Source: Lysobacter sp. FW306-1B-D06B
Lineage (GTDB): Bacteria > Pseudomonadota > Gammaproteobacteria > Xanthomonadales > Xanthomonadaceae
Direction of reading: 5' to 3'
Length of the DNA: 64,000 nt
Assembly (NCBI RefSeq): GCF_038446665.1
Contig: NZ_CP151802.1
Location: 1,302,001-1,366,000, forward strand
In this document: in pieces, positions 8,548 through 15,731 of the stretch
Layout: each line of letters starts with the position of its first letter
How positions within the stretch are numbered: position 1 is the stretch's first letter
Translations under genes and position numbers: made by a program
The notes under the pieces: generated by a model
Database searches by the model: none
Told to the model about the DNA's origin: nothing
Seen by the model: only the letters and a program-made list of their open reading frames with translations

Positions 8548-8596
8548 GCATTAAACACATAACTAGATCAGCACTACCGCACCAGGAGCGGGTCAC

Positions 8597-9391
8597 ATGG
8601 CCGTCAAGATCGACAAGAAAATCAAGGGCTACAGCGTCGTCACCCCGGAAGACAAGGCTTCGGCTGCTGCCGCCAAGAGCGCGCCCGTCGCATCCAGCCT
8701 GGACGCCCTGCCCACGGCCGACGTGATCCAGATGCACGAGCGCATCGAGCGCCCGGAGATCCTCATCGGCTCCACCTACAAGATCAAGTCGCCGCTGTTC
8801 GAGCACGCGCTGTACGTCACCATCAACGACATCGTGCTCAACGCCGGTACCGAACACGAACTGCGCCGTCCCTTCGAGATCTTCATCAACTCGAAGAACA
8901 TGGACCACTTCCAGTGGATCGTCGCGCTCACCCGCATCATGTCGGCCGTGTTCCGCAAGGGCGGCGACGTCACCTTCCTGGTCGACGAAATGAAGGCCGT
9001 GTTCGACCCGCGCGGCGGCTACTGGAAGCCGGGCGGCGTCTACATGCCCTCGCTGGTGGCCGAGCTGGGCGCGATTGTCGAAGACCACCTGAAGTCCATC
9101 GGCCTGATCATCGACCCGGAACTGAGCGACGCGCAGCGCGCGCTGATCGCCGAGAAGCGCGCGGCCTACGCGCAGCTCTCAAAAAAAAACAGTGAAGTAA
9201 GCGACCACGCCGACCTGTTCCCCGACCCCCGCGTCACCGACACCCCGCGCAGCGAAGACGTCGAAGTCACCGGCGAAGGCGCCGCCTTCCCGCCGAGCGC
9301 GACGATGTGCCACAAGTGCAGCACGAAGGCGGTGGTGATTATGGATGGGTGTGCCACTTGCTTGAATTGTGGGTATTCCAAGTGCGGGTGA
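8597..9391 (+). CDS. nrdJ: Class II ribonucleotide reductase, C-terminal part (NrdJb, TSCPD domain)
   Basis: A 264-residue second polypeptide of the split class II reductase. Residues 45-180 form a TSCPD domain: RPEILIGSTYKIK, HALYVTIND, EIFINSKN, IVALTRIMSAVFRKGGDV and GGYWKPGGVYMPSLVAE. The C-terminus (about 238-264) carries six cysteines in CHKC, CATCLNC and SKC arrangements and should be the swinging redox tail that re-reduces the active site of NrdJa after each turnover. The gene is 980 bp downstream of nrdJa, with the histone-like gene between them. A run of nine A residues at 9181-9189 lies just before the linker to this cysteine tail and is reported as a finding. Confidence 0.87.
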   Translation: MAVKIDKKIKGYSVVTPEDKASAAAAKSAPVASSLDALPTADVIQMHERIERPEILIGSTYKIKSPLFEHALYVTINDIVLNAGTEHELRRPFEIFINSKNMDHFQWIVALTRIMSAVFRKGGDVTFLVDEMKAVFDPRGGYWKPGGVYMPSLVAELGAIVEDHLKSIGLIIDPELSDAQRALIAEKRAAYAQLSKKNSEVSDHADLFPDPRVTDTPRSEDVEVTGEGAAFPPSATMCHKCSTKAVVIMDGCATCLNCGYSKCG

Positions 9392-9431
9392 GTTGACTCG
9401 CTAGGAGTGGTACAAGCGCGCGGTTGTGGGG

Positions 9432-9440
9432 TTATCCACA
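9432..9440 (+). promoter_or_regulatory. Perfect DnaA-box sequence
   Basis: TTATCCACA matches the strict DnaA box. It is single and lies 41 bp past the nrdJb stop, so it is not an origin. Whether DnaA uses it is unknown. Confidence 0.3.
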
Positions 9441-9495
9441 AAGCGCTAGTTGGGAACCCAGAAATTACTAGTTGGGCCCTCAATAGAGGCTAGTA

Positions 9496-9523
9496 CCAGT
9501 TGGGGCCATTGCGCCCCAACTGG
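9496..9523 (+). terminator. Hairpin downstream of nrdJb
   Basis: CCAGTTGGGGC and GCCCCAACTGG form an 11-bp perfect stem with a 6-nt loop about 105 bp after nrdJb. No T run follows. The left arm also belongs to a set of three similar AGTTGGG repeats at about 9446, 9469 and 9496. Confidence 0.45.
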
Positions 9524-9641
9524 CCGCCGTCGGCGGAGTTCCGCCCGTCGGCTTTACGCAGGGCGCAACCTCGCCAGTCCCTAAGCGAGGCAGTCGGGCG
9601 ATTTGCAACCTGCAACCTATGCCTGCTCTGGGTCGTGAGGT

Positions 9642-9709
9642 TGCCTAGGGCGATGGCGCATCTGTCTGGGGGCAGAGGGTCGTCGGTTCGAATCCCGCAG
9701 TCCCGACCA
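9642..9709 (+). pseudogene. Degenerate tRNA-Pro remnant (3' part)
   Basis: The 3' part reads like a proline tRNA: GGCGCA, an anticodon arm TCTGT-CTGGGG..CAGA with anticodon GGG, then GGGTCG, GGTTCGAATCC and the end CCCGACCA. One base seems missing from the anticodon arm, leaving a 6-nt loop. The T stem has a C-C mismatch (GTCGG with CCCGC). No 5' acceptor strand complementary to AGTCCCG is found at the proper distance. It is therefore not a working tRNA. It is more likely a decayed copy or the tRNA-derived end of an integrated element; accessory genes lie immediately to its right. Confidence 0.65.
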
Positions 9710-9713
9710 ATCG

Positions 9714-9896
9714 TTGCAGTCAAAATTCCCTCCGCCTTGCGCGGGGCGGTCGGAAAAGCCCTTTCCACACAACGTTCTGCGCGAGGTAACGGGGCTTCGT
9801 GGGCTCGGCTATCTTGCCGCGGCAGTTACTGCGTTCTTGCTGGCATGGACTTTCGCGCCTCTCGCGAATCTATTGCGCGCGTGGTTAAAGAAATAG
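9714..9896 (+). CDS. Possible small membrane protein beside the tRNA remnant
   Basis: An open frame of 60 codons. The N-terminal half looks like translated non-coding DNA. The C-terminal 33 residues (LRGLGYLAAAVTAFLLAWTF and on to NLLRAWLKK) look like a real membrane anchor with a basic end. There is no good ribosome-binding site, so the true start may be internal or the frame may be a fragment. I cannot assign a function. Confidence 0.3.
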   Translation: MQSKFPPPCAGRSEKPFPHNVLREVTGLRGLGYLAAAVTAFLLAWTFAPLANLLRAWLKK

Positions 9897-9984
9897 TCCG
9901 TTTCGCCGCTAGCCGGCCTGGCCTGGGTAAGCAGTGCCCTAGCAGTTCTCGGTCAGATTGCCGGACTTCAGGCCGCAGCCCCTG

Positions 9985-10869
9985 CTATCTGTGCACCGGG
10001 GCACACCCGAATGGCACAGGTCCCGTGCTAGGGCCGCGCTCTCCTAGATCGGCGTCAAGCGCACATAACGCGAACGTGGCATTCATCGTTGCCTCTTGGG
10101 AGAACTTCTGCAGGTCACTCACGCCAAGCATGAGGTTGCCTCGGTGCGCGAGTTCTTCGGCAGAAGCTAAGAATCGCTCGTAGGAGGATCGGAACGCCTC
10201 GACAGGCCCTCTCGTCTTGTCGTTCAGCTCAGCGCTTTCGATCAGTCGCTCAATGGCGTCTATTGAAGGAAGGTATTTGCTATCGAGCTCCAGGAAGTCG
10301 CCGCCGCCATAGTCGGAAGGGCCGTACAACTTGGATGCTTCCAGTCTGTAGGATTCGGGCTGGCTGGGGTAGGCGCCGAGGAAGTTCAGATACCGCGCGC
10401 TCTTTGCCTTGCGCTTCTCAATCTCAAGCCTGAGCAACGCTCTCCTGTCTTCGACCACGCCTTTCCCGGTCGTAATGGCGGGGGAGGGGGGCGTTGTGGC
10501 AGCAGTGCCTTCGGCCTGTGCAGTGGTTCCGTGTGGACGCGTAAGAACAAGGGTCGTGAGGATAACTGCGACGACAAGCAGCGCAATGGTGGCGTAGAAG
10601 ATGTACTTCATTCTCTCTGCGCGAAGAAAATCTTTGGCCGACATCCCCTCCTTGAGGTGGTATCCCTGCTCCCTCAGGGCGTCCGCGAGAGCCTTTGGGC
10701 GCTGCCGTTCTGGGAGATGCGTGAGCGACTGGGAGATCGTGCGAGAGACCGTGCGCATCCGATTCGCTTTGATGACTACGATTGCCCAGAGTCCGATCAG
10801 CGCGATGTATGCCACGAATGCGAACGGGTGCGTTGAAACGATCTGCAGTTGGTCTAGGAACGGCTTCAT
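9985..10869 (-). CDS. Unrecognised two-helix membrane protein of the accessory islet
   Basis: A 294-residue protein. A first hydrophobic segment lies at about 14-33 (PFAFVAYIALIGLWAIVVI). It is followed by a basic helical cytoplasmic part of about 55 residues that includes LTHLPERQRPKALADALREQGY. A second segment is at about 90-112, then a Thr/Pro-rich linker and a soluble C-terminal domain of about 160 residues that is mostly helical. The N-terminal 'HPF..AY..' two-helix module is reminiscent of membrane modules attached to conflict-system proteins, but I cannot name the family. It is leftward, while its neighbour at 11316 is rightward. Confidence 0.62.
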   Translation of the reverse strand: MKPFLDQLQIVSTHPFAFVAYIALIGLWAIVVIKANRMRTVSRTISQSLTHLPERQRPKALADALREQGYHLKEGMSAKDFLRAERMKYIFYATIALLVVAVILTTLVLTRPHGTTAQAEGTAATTPPSPAITTGKGVVEDRRALLRLEIEKRKAKSARYLNFLGAYPSQPESYRLEASKLYGPSDYGGGDFLELDSKYLPSIDAIERLIESAELNDKTRGPVEAFRSSYERFLASAEELAHRGNLMLGVSDLQKFSQEATMNATFALCALDADLGERGPSTGPVPFGCAPVHR

Positions 10870-11315
10870 ACTTTGCTTTCCCTTTTGCTGACGCCGCGCT
10901 CCTGTGGACCGGATGCTGCCAAGTGGGCTTCGACCTGCCGCCCTGACCCGGCTTGCGATAGTGGGAACGCTGGCAGTTCAGGTGGACGGCCACCCGTTCG
11001 GCAGTCGGCGTAGTCCAGGTAAGCCGGAGTAGACGGGTAAGCGGGGCGTACCCGGAACTTTCAATTACCTGACGACGCGGCCTGCCGGACTTGCCAAGCT
11101 CGACCACTGAGAAGACGGCCAGCGGTCCCTGATGGGTTACCCACTGGCCCATGCGATCGAGCGGCTGCGTTCTGACTGATCGTCAGGCTTGCGAGCGGCT
11201 CTTTGATGGATCGCGTGCCGACACGCGGCAGCTCTCGCCCCTTCGCACGGTCGAATCATCAATCAAACCCGGTTCGATATCCCACCAATCCGACGTTTGG
11301 TTCAAGGAGGCTACG
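10870..11315. other. Divergent intergenic region of the islet
   Basis: 446 bp between two divergent membrane-protein genes. An open frame on the reverse strand crosses the left half but overlaps the start of the gene at 9985-10869 and has no recognisable domain, so I do not call it. The region presumably holds both promoters. Toward its right end it is richer in A and T than the rest of the window. Confidence 0.35.
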
Positions 11316-11792
11316 ATGTCGTCCGACTGGAAAAGCCCAACCACGATCATTGCTATCGCGGGATTGCTGGTCTCCCTCTTGGGCAATGCCATTCAGTTCA
11401 CCACAGCCAGGTCGAACGCCCGGTACGCCGAGCAACAACTCGATCAGGAAAGAGAGCAATGGTCTGTCGAGCAAAGGAGGCTGGAGGCTGAGATCGCGCA
11501 ACTGGAGGACGCTACGATACGGGAAGGTGTAACCGACGATCATCGCACCAGCGAACTGGATAGAGCCGTAGCGGATCTGCAGGTCTGGGAGGCCGCTCTT
11601 ATAAAGAGCAAGGCCGAGTTGCTTCGCCTCGAGGGAGAATTGCAACGCTACCAAGCGACGAATGAGCCGGAGATGGCGAAGGCCACCCAGAAAAACATCG
11701 AACTCCAGAAGTTGTTGATCTCGACGCAAGAGGCCGAAGCGGAAAGGGCAAGAGCCAGGCGCGCGGAACTAGAGCGGGCGATGGGCAGATGA
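11316..11792 (+). CDS. Membrane-anchored coiled-coil protein
   Basis: A 158-residue protein. The start is fixed by AAGGAGG at 11304-11310, 5 bp before the ATG. A single transmembrane segment at about 9-27 (TTIIAIAGLLVSLLGNAIQF) is followed by an almost unbroken charged helix to the end, with heptad-like patterns (EQQLDQEREQWSVEQRRLEA and later ELQRYQATNEPEMAKATQKN). No catalytic motif is visible. It probably acts as a structural or adaptor protein at the membrane. Its partners may be the other two membrane proteins of the islet. Confidence 0.68.
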   Translation: MSSDWKSPTTIIAIAGLLVSLLGNAIQFTTARSNARYAEQQLDQEREQWSVEQRRLEAEIAQLEDATIREGVTDDHRTSELDRAVADLQVWEAALIKSKAELLRLEGELQRYQATNEPEMAKATQKNIELQKLLISTQEAEAERARARRAELERAMGR

Positions 11793-11838
11793 CGAGCCGT
11801 TGAGGTGCCCGGCGATACAGCGCCCCAGGTGCAGTCCC

Positions 11839-12420
11839 CTATGTCGATCCGCGACGCCCGACCTTGCGCAAGGCCGCCTCAAGCTCCGTCTCCAACAGAC
11901 GCTCAACGTCCTTTGGAAATGGATCGGCGATCAGCATGCCCGCTTCGTCCGGGGGTTCTTCTGCCCCTGCGTCCGCGTCGAGGGCATCCCACACGTATCT
12001 CCACTTCTTGACGTGCAGGAGGTAATCCTCAAGTGCAGTGCGGAACTCGGGAGACGCCGTGCCTATGTTCGCTTCGACCAGCGCAATGCCGTGACGGTTC
12101 TCGTCGTGCAGGAGCGAGATGTAGGCCTTCCACGCGGTCCTGCGCACATCGCCGGCGGGGAGATTGGCGAAGTGCTTCTTCAGGTGCGCCGGGTTGTACT
12201 CAAGCGCGGAAAGCTCGCCGTTCTCGCGCAGTTGGCCCGCGAGCTTCGCGGTGCTTTTGAGCGTGGCCTGAAACGGGCGTAGAAAGCCCTCGATGCGTTT
12301 GAGCTCCTCCGCCCGCTTTTCACGCCTTCGCGCGAGGAAGTACTGGAGCCATCCAGTTCCGGCGATGAGCCCGAGCAATGGAACCAGTATCGGCGCCCAC
12401 GTTTTGATCAGCTCCGCCAT
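11839..12420 (-). CDS. Unrecognised membrane-anchored helical protein
   Basis: A 193-residue protein. A transmembrane segment at about 8-29 (WAPILVPLLGLIAGTGWLQY) is followed by a basic stop-transfer stretch (RRREKRAEELKR). The remaining 150 residues are helical and rich in Leu, Ala and Glu, without Cys or an obvious active site. The N-terminal anchor followed by ARRREKR resembles small membrane-bound proteins often found singly in genomic islands. The family is not recognised. It ends the islet; the next gene leftward-coded at 12474 looks like ordinary chromosomal content. Confidence 0.65.
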   Translation of the reverse strand: MAELIKTWAPILVPLLGLIAGTGWLQYFLARRREKRAEELKRIEGFLRPFQATLKSTAKLAGQLRENGELSALEYNPAHLKKHFANLPAGDVRRTAWKAYISLLHDENRHGIALVEANIGTASPEFRTALEDYLLHVKKWRYVWDALDADAGAEEPPDEAGMLIADPFPKDVERLLETELEAALRKVGRRGST

Positions 12421-12473
12421 GGGTCCTCACCAACAGGCTCGCTACCGAAGCCGTGCAGTCGCCACGCGTCGCG

Positions 12474-13004
12474 TTACCCGCCCACCACATGCACCTGCGG
12501 CTTCCCGTCCACCTGTTCGAACCGGATCCGGTAGGTCAGCGTGACCGCCTGCGGAACGCCTTTGCCGCCGTCGCAACTGGCGTGGGCGCGCTCCTTGTCC
12601 TTCGCGTTGCGGAAGACGCAGCGCAGCGCGGGGTCGAACTTCCACGTCCGGGCCGCCGTTTCGGAGGCGGCCACGAACTCGCGCTCCGCGTCCGTGGCGC
12701 AGTACGGCGAGGGCTGCGCCTTGGCCACCACGGTCACGGCGCCCTTCTCGTTGATGCCCACCATCAGGCAGACCGTGCGCGGCGGCAGGTTGGAGGCGAG
12801 CAGCGTCTCCGGGTAGCTCGGCCGGGCGTTCTTCATGTCGTCCAGCGGCATCAGGAACGACTCGTTGTCCGCCAGCACCATGCGGTTGTCGGCGGTGGCG
12901 GTTCCGGCCGCCGGCGCGGCGGCCGCCCCGGTCTGCGCATGGGCCACGGCCGCGCAGGCGCAGGCCAGGACTGCGGTGGCTCCCAGTGCCGTCCACTTGG
13001 TCAT
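12474..13004 (-). CDS. Secreted protein with TonB-C-like fold
   Basis: A 176-residue protein. The ATG at 13004 is preceded by GGAGA. Residues 1-23 are a signal peptide ending AVAHA. From about residue 60 the sequence has the shape of the TonB C-terminal domain: RPSYPETLL, CLMVGINEKGAVTVVAKAQP, then a helix (FVAASETAARTWKFDPAL) and two more strands. Proteins like this in xanthomonads lack the TonB transmembrane and Pro-rich parts and are presumably periplasmic. Four Cys could form two disulfides. There is no partner gene to suggest a function. Confidence 0.7.
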   Translation of the reverse strand: MTKWTALGATAVLACACAAVAHAQTGAAAAPAAGTATADNRMVLADNESFLMPLDDMKNARPSYPETLLASNLPPRTVCLMVGINEKGAVTVVAKAQPSPYCATDAEREFVAASETAARTWKFDPALRCVFRNAKDKERAHASCDGGKGVPQAVTLTYRIRFEQVDGKPQVHVVGG

Positions 13005-13258
13005 CGTGTCTCTCCGAAAGCGTGGGGTGGTCGCGCCGACCCGGCGTGCGCGGCGGACAAAGGGGGGCGGCGCGTCGGCCGGCACTCGTATACAGCCCAA
13101 CGCAACGGCACCGGCCAACCCGGCCACCTGGCCCCTGCGACCGTAACGCCGACAGCGACCCGGGGCTTTCCCTGACATGACAATTCGGCCTTCCCCGGGG
13201 GCGGTCTTGGCCTTACCCGGACGGCGACGCGGGACGCGACGGGGAGGTGTTCCGAGGT
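13005..13258. other. Non-coding stretch between the TonB-C-like gene and the tandem array
   Basis: 254 bp containing the GGAGA ribosome-binding site and presumably the promoter of the leftward gene. I see no further gene. Confidence 0.35.
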
Positions 13259-13616
13259 TCCGAGCTCGGCGTGCCGAGCAAATAGCTCCGTGATCCGAGC
13301 TCGGAGCTCGGCGTGCCGGGCAAATAGCTCCGTGATCCGAGCTCGGAACTCGGCGTGCCGAGCAAATAGCTCCGTCATCCGAGCTCGGAGCTCGGCGCGC
13401 CGAGCAAAAAGCTCCGTCGTCCGAGCTCGGAGCTCGGCGTGCCGAGCAAATAGCTCCGTGATCCGAGCTCCGAGCTCGGCGTGCCGAGCAAATAGCTCCG
13501 TCATCCGAGCTCGGAGCTCGGCGCACCGAGCAAATAGCTCCGTCATCCGAGCTCAGAGCCCGGCGTGCCGAGCAAATAGCTCCGTCATCCGAGCTCGGAG
13601 CTCGGCGTGCCGAGCG
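13259..13616. repeat. 42-bp tandem repeat array, about 8.5-9 copies
   Basis: The unit starts GAGCTCGGCGTGCCGAGCAA and continues ATAGCTCCGTGATCCGAGCTCG. Unit starts are at 13262, 13304, 13346, 13388, 13430, 13472, 13514, 13556 and 13598, exactly 42 bp apart; the last copy is cut at GCCGAGC. Copies differ at only a few places, such as GTGAT/GTCAT/GTCGT and GCGTG/GCGCG/GCGCA. Each unit contains the hairpin GCTCGGC-GT-GCCGAGC and a near-palindromic CCGAGCTCGGAGCTCGG. There are no spacers, so it is not a CRISPR array. Because 42 is a multiple of three, frames stay open through it on both strands, but I do not believe any of them is a gene. Confidence 0.9.
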
Positions 13617-13635
13617 TTGCGCTTCGTGGATGCGG

Positions 13636-13676
13636 GAAGGCTTCCCCGGGTGCGCTTCGCTTACCCGGGCTACGAA
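13636..13676. repeat. Dispersed CCCGGGT...ACCCGGG hairpin element, copy 1
   Basis: CCCCGGGTGCGCTTCGCTTA followed by CCCGGGCTACG. A reverse-oriented copy is at about 15131-15160. The arms CCCGGGT and ACCCGGG pair across GCGCTTCGCTT. It is a family of repetitive palindromes between genes. Confidence 0.7.
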
Positions 13677-13966
13677 GAACGTTCGCGACTTCTTCGTGTT
13701 GATCTTGTGCGCACGGCGAATGGAGACTCGCCGCCGGAGCGTAAGAACTCCACAACCAGCGGCACCCACCTCCGACAAACCGGTGGGTTTTTTGTGCCTG
13801 TACATTTTTGGGCGCAAGATCCGATGCAGTCGTTCTGCGTCGGGAGGGCGGCAGTCATACAACACCCGCAAGGGGAAAACTGCCCGCCGGCTGGTTGCGG
13901 TTCTTAACCTCCCGACACCCCTTCGGCATCTCGCCGCAGGGGCAACCGCAGTCAATGGAGCGACTC

Positions 13967-14227
13967 ATGAGCAAACCCCGTCGTACCGGGTCCCACCGTC
14001 CGCCGACCTTCAATACCCCGCGATTCAAGATCAGCGAAGCCTCGCGCGACACGTTGTACCGCGCGCGAGAACACCTGCTGCTGCTGTCCAGCGTGTGCGC
14101 CGCGCGCGTGCAATACGACGCACGCGAACTGGAGCTTTCCGCCAACGCCATGGTCACCTGCTTCCAGCGCCTGGCCAACGACGTGAGCGACGTCCTGGCC
14201 GAAACCAACTGGCAGGAACCGGAGTAG
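13967..14227 (+). CDS. XAC0095-like small protein
   Basis: An 86-residue protein. I chose the ATG at 13967, which has GGAG 7 bp upstream; another in-frame ATG is at 13955. After a basic, Pro-rich N-terminus comes a helical core (SEASRDTLYRAREHLLLLSS and on to MVTCFQRLANDVSDVLAET). That spacing, a 'LxxAREHLxLL' helix followed by a 'CFxRLxxxVxxVL' helix, resembles the XAC0095 family, known mainly from xanthomonads and of unknown function. It probably lies in the cytoplasm. Confidence 0.65.
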   Translation: MSKPRRTGSHRPPTFNTPRFKISEASRDTLYRAREHLLLLSSVCAARVQYDARELELSANAMVTCFQRLANDVSDVLAETNWQEPE

Positions 14228-14281
14228 CCGAAAGGCCCGCAGCGCTCGATCACGCAAGGCCGTAATGCGAACGAAAGAATA

Positions 14282-14302
14282 AGGGGCGCCTTGAGCGCCC
14301 CT
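14282..14302 (+). terminator. Terminator-like hairpin after the XAC0095-like gene
   Basis: AGGGGCGC, a CTTGA loop and GCGCCCCT form an 8-bp stem 55 bp after the stop. No strong T run follows. Confidence 0.5.
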
Positions 14303-14471
14303 CGTCGATTCTCGGCGTAGCGCGATTACGCGCTGCGCCCGCGCGGACGCCCCGGGCGGCTTCAACACGAAGTACCATCGCCGCATGCCGCTTGCGACCC
14401 TGCCGGCCTGCGCCAAGGCCGCGGACGAGGGAGGGGGCGTTTGGCCTTCTGACGGATGCCCCGGGGAACGC

Positions 14472-15071
14472 ATGAAGCTCAATCCCGCAACGATCGCTCT
14501 GCTTGCCACGCTCCCGTGGCTCGTCGGCTTCGCCGAAAGCGAACTCAAGACCTATCCGGACGATCGCCCGAATCCGGCCATCATCGAGGATGCGGTGGCC
14601 CGTGGCGCCACGTCCTGCCGCTACAACCTGGAAGACATGCTGATCCACGCGCTCGGCGATCGCGAAGGGCAGGGCGTCGCGTTCTATCCGGTGGGCGACG
14701 AGAAGCGCAGGCCCTACATGGGGCTGTACGTGACCACCTACCCCAACGGCGACCAGGCCCACCTGCAATGGGTGGCCGGGCCTGACGCCAGCGGCTTGTG
14801 CGCACTGTCCTGGACGGAAGCGCGGCATTGGAAGCAGCCTTGCAAGGACGTAGTGGAGCGCTACGTGCGCGACCGTGGCGTGCAGGGGCAGCCGATGGGA
14901 GAGGCCACGCTGCTGACGTCGACCTCGCCGGACAACGGCTTGAAAGTGGTCGCGACACCGGCGGGCGATGGCTGCCTGGTCACGGAGTCGGACATCGCGT
15001 GGCGCCTGGACCCCGACGAGAAGGCGCGCGAGTGGATCCAGGCCGATCATGGTTACGATCCGGGTCCTTAG
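14472..15071 (+). CDS. Uncharacterised, probably exported protein
   Basis: A 199-residue protein starting MKLNPATIALLATLPWLVGF, which looks like a signal sequence or N-terminal anchor. The rest is soluble and mixed in character, with five Cys (one in SCRYNLEDMLIHALG, others around GLCALSW, QPCKDV and GDGCLVTE), fitting a disulfide-bonded periplasmic domain. The family is not recognised. An in-frame extension back to 14385 exists but has no signal character. Confidence 0.55.
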   Translation: MKLNPATIALLATLPWLVGFAESELKTYPDDRPNPAIIEDAVARGATSCRYNLEDMLIHALGDREGQGVAFYPVGDEKRRPYMGLYVTTYPNGDQAHLQWVAGPDASGLCALSWTEARHWKQPCKDVVERYVRDRGVQGQPMGEATLLTSTSPDNGLKVVATPAGDGCLVTESDIAWRLDPDEKAREWIQADHGYDPGP

Positions 15072-15086
15072 CGGCACAGTCGATCG

Positions 15087-15200
15087 CACAGCCCTTCCAC
15101 ACCAAAGCAGGCCGCGTCCGACCAGCGCGTAGCCCGGGTAAGCGAAGCGCACCCGGGGCGCCTGCGGGCAGCCCATCGCGTAGCCCTTCCACACCAAAGC
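15087..15200. repeat. Composite repeat: hairpin element copy 2 with flanking direct repeats
   Basis: The hairpin element GTAGCCCGGGTAAGCGAAGC continuing GCACCCGGG is flanked on both sides by the direct repeat GCCCTTCCACACCAAAGC (about 15090 and 15186). The whole block lies between two genes and contains no coding frame I would support. Confidence 0.65.
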
Positions 15201-15329
15201 CGGGTGCCACTGTCTCGATGAACTGGAAGGCTACGAAATGGGGCGCGAAGCCGACGGCGGATACTTCTGAAGATCGCCGGTCCACGGCATCACCGACGAA
15301 CACCACGACAACACTTCGCAGGAAGCGAC

Positions 15330-15678
15330 ATGACACTCTCACCGGGCCTTGACTCCCTGCTGCGCCTGAGCGCCGCCCTCGTGTACATGTTCGGCGGCGC
15401 CATCGCGTTCGCGTCGTTCGTCCCCGGGCTTCCGGGGGGCTGTCTACATCGCCGTGTTCTTCCCCACCACCGACTTCGACGTGGTCAGGCGCCTGCCGAC
15501 GCGCGAGGTGATGGACCTCACGCTGCGTGGCGAGGTGTACGAGCCCGACATCATCGAACCCGATGAGAAGCAACTTGCCCAGCTCCGGCTGCCGCTTGAG
15601 GACGGCACGTACCTCGAAGGCGTGTCGTATGAATCGATGCTGCGCCGGTTGATGGAAGTGGACGGCCAGCGGGCATGA
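15330..15678 (+). pseudogene. Small membrane protein gene interrupted by a +1 frameshift in a G6 run
   Basis: The first part (ATG at 15330, AGGAAG upstream) encodes MTLSPGLDSLLRLSAALVYM and continues FGGAIAFASFVPGLPG, one membrane segment. The frame is then lost at a run of six G (15434-15439). Removing one G rejoins it to AVYIAVFFPTTDFDVVRRLP and a sensible acidic C-terminal domain to the TGA at 15678, giving about 115 residues in all. The product is not recognised. The interruption may be a real mutation, a phase-variable tract or a sequencing error. Confidence 0.55.
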
Positions 15679-15731
15679 GCGATCACCGCCTTGCGGCCCT
15701 GAACTGGACCTTCGTAAGGGAGCGGAAGACC

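Noticed and set aside
9432-9440. Replication origin
   Set aside because: Only one DnaA box, no AT-rich unwinding region and no dnaA/dnaN-type genes nearby.
9490-9768. Leftward protein gene over the tRNA remnant
   Set aside because: Its sequence contains a peptide typical of antisense translation of tRNA genes, so it is an artefact of the tRNA-derived DNA.
10424-11152. Leftward gene across the divergent islet region
   Set aside because: Its frame overlaps a better-supported membrane-protein gene in another frame and has no domain or ribosome-binding site.
13259-13616. CRISPR array
   Set aside because: Repeats follow each other directly with a 42-bp period and no unique spacers; no cas genes are in the window.
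13290-13907. Repeat protein encoded through the 42-bp array (either strand)
   Set aside because: Open frames are a by-product of a period divisible by three without stops. There is no good ribosome-binding site, and the frames run into unrelated non-coding sequence.
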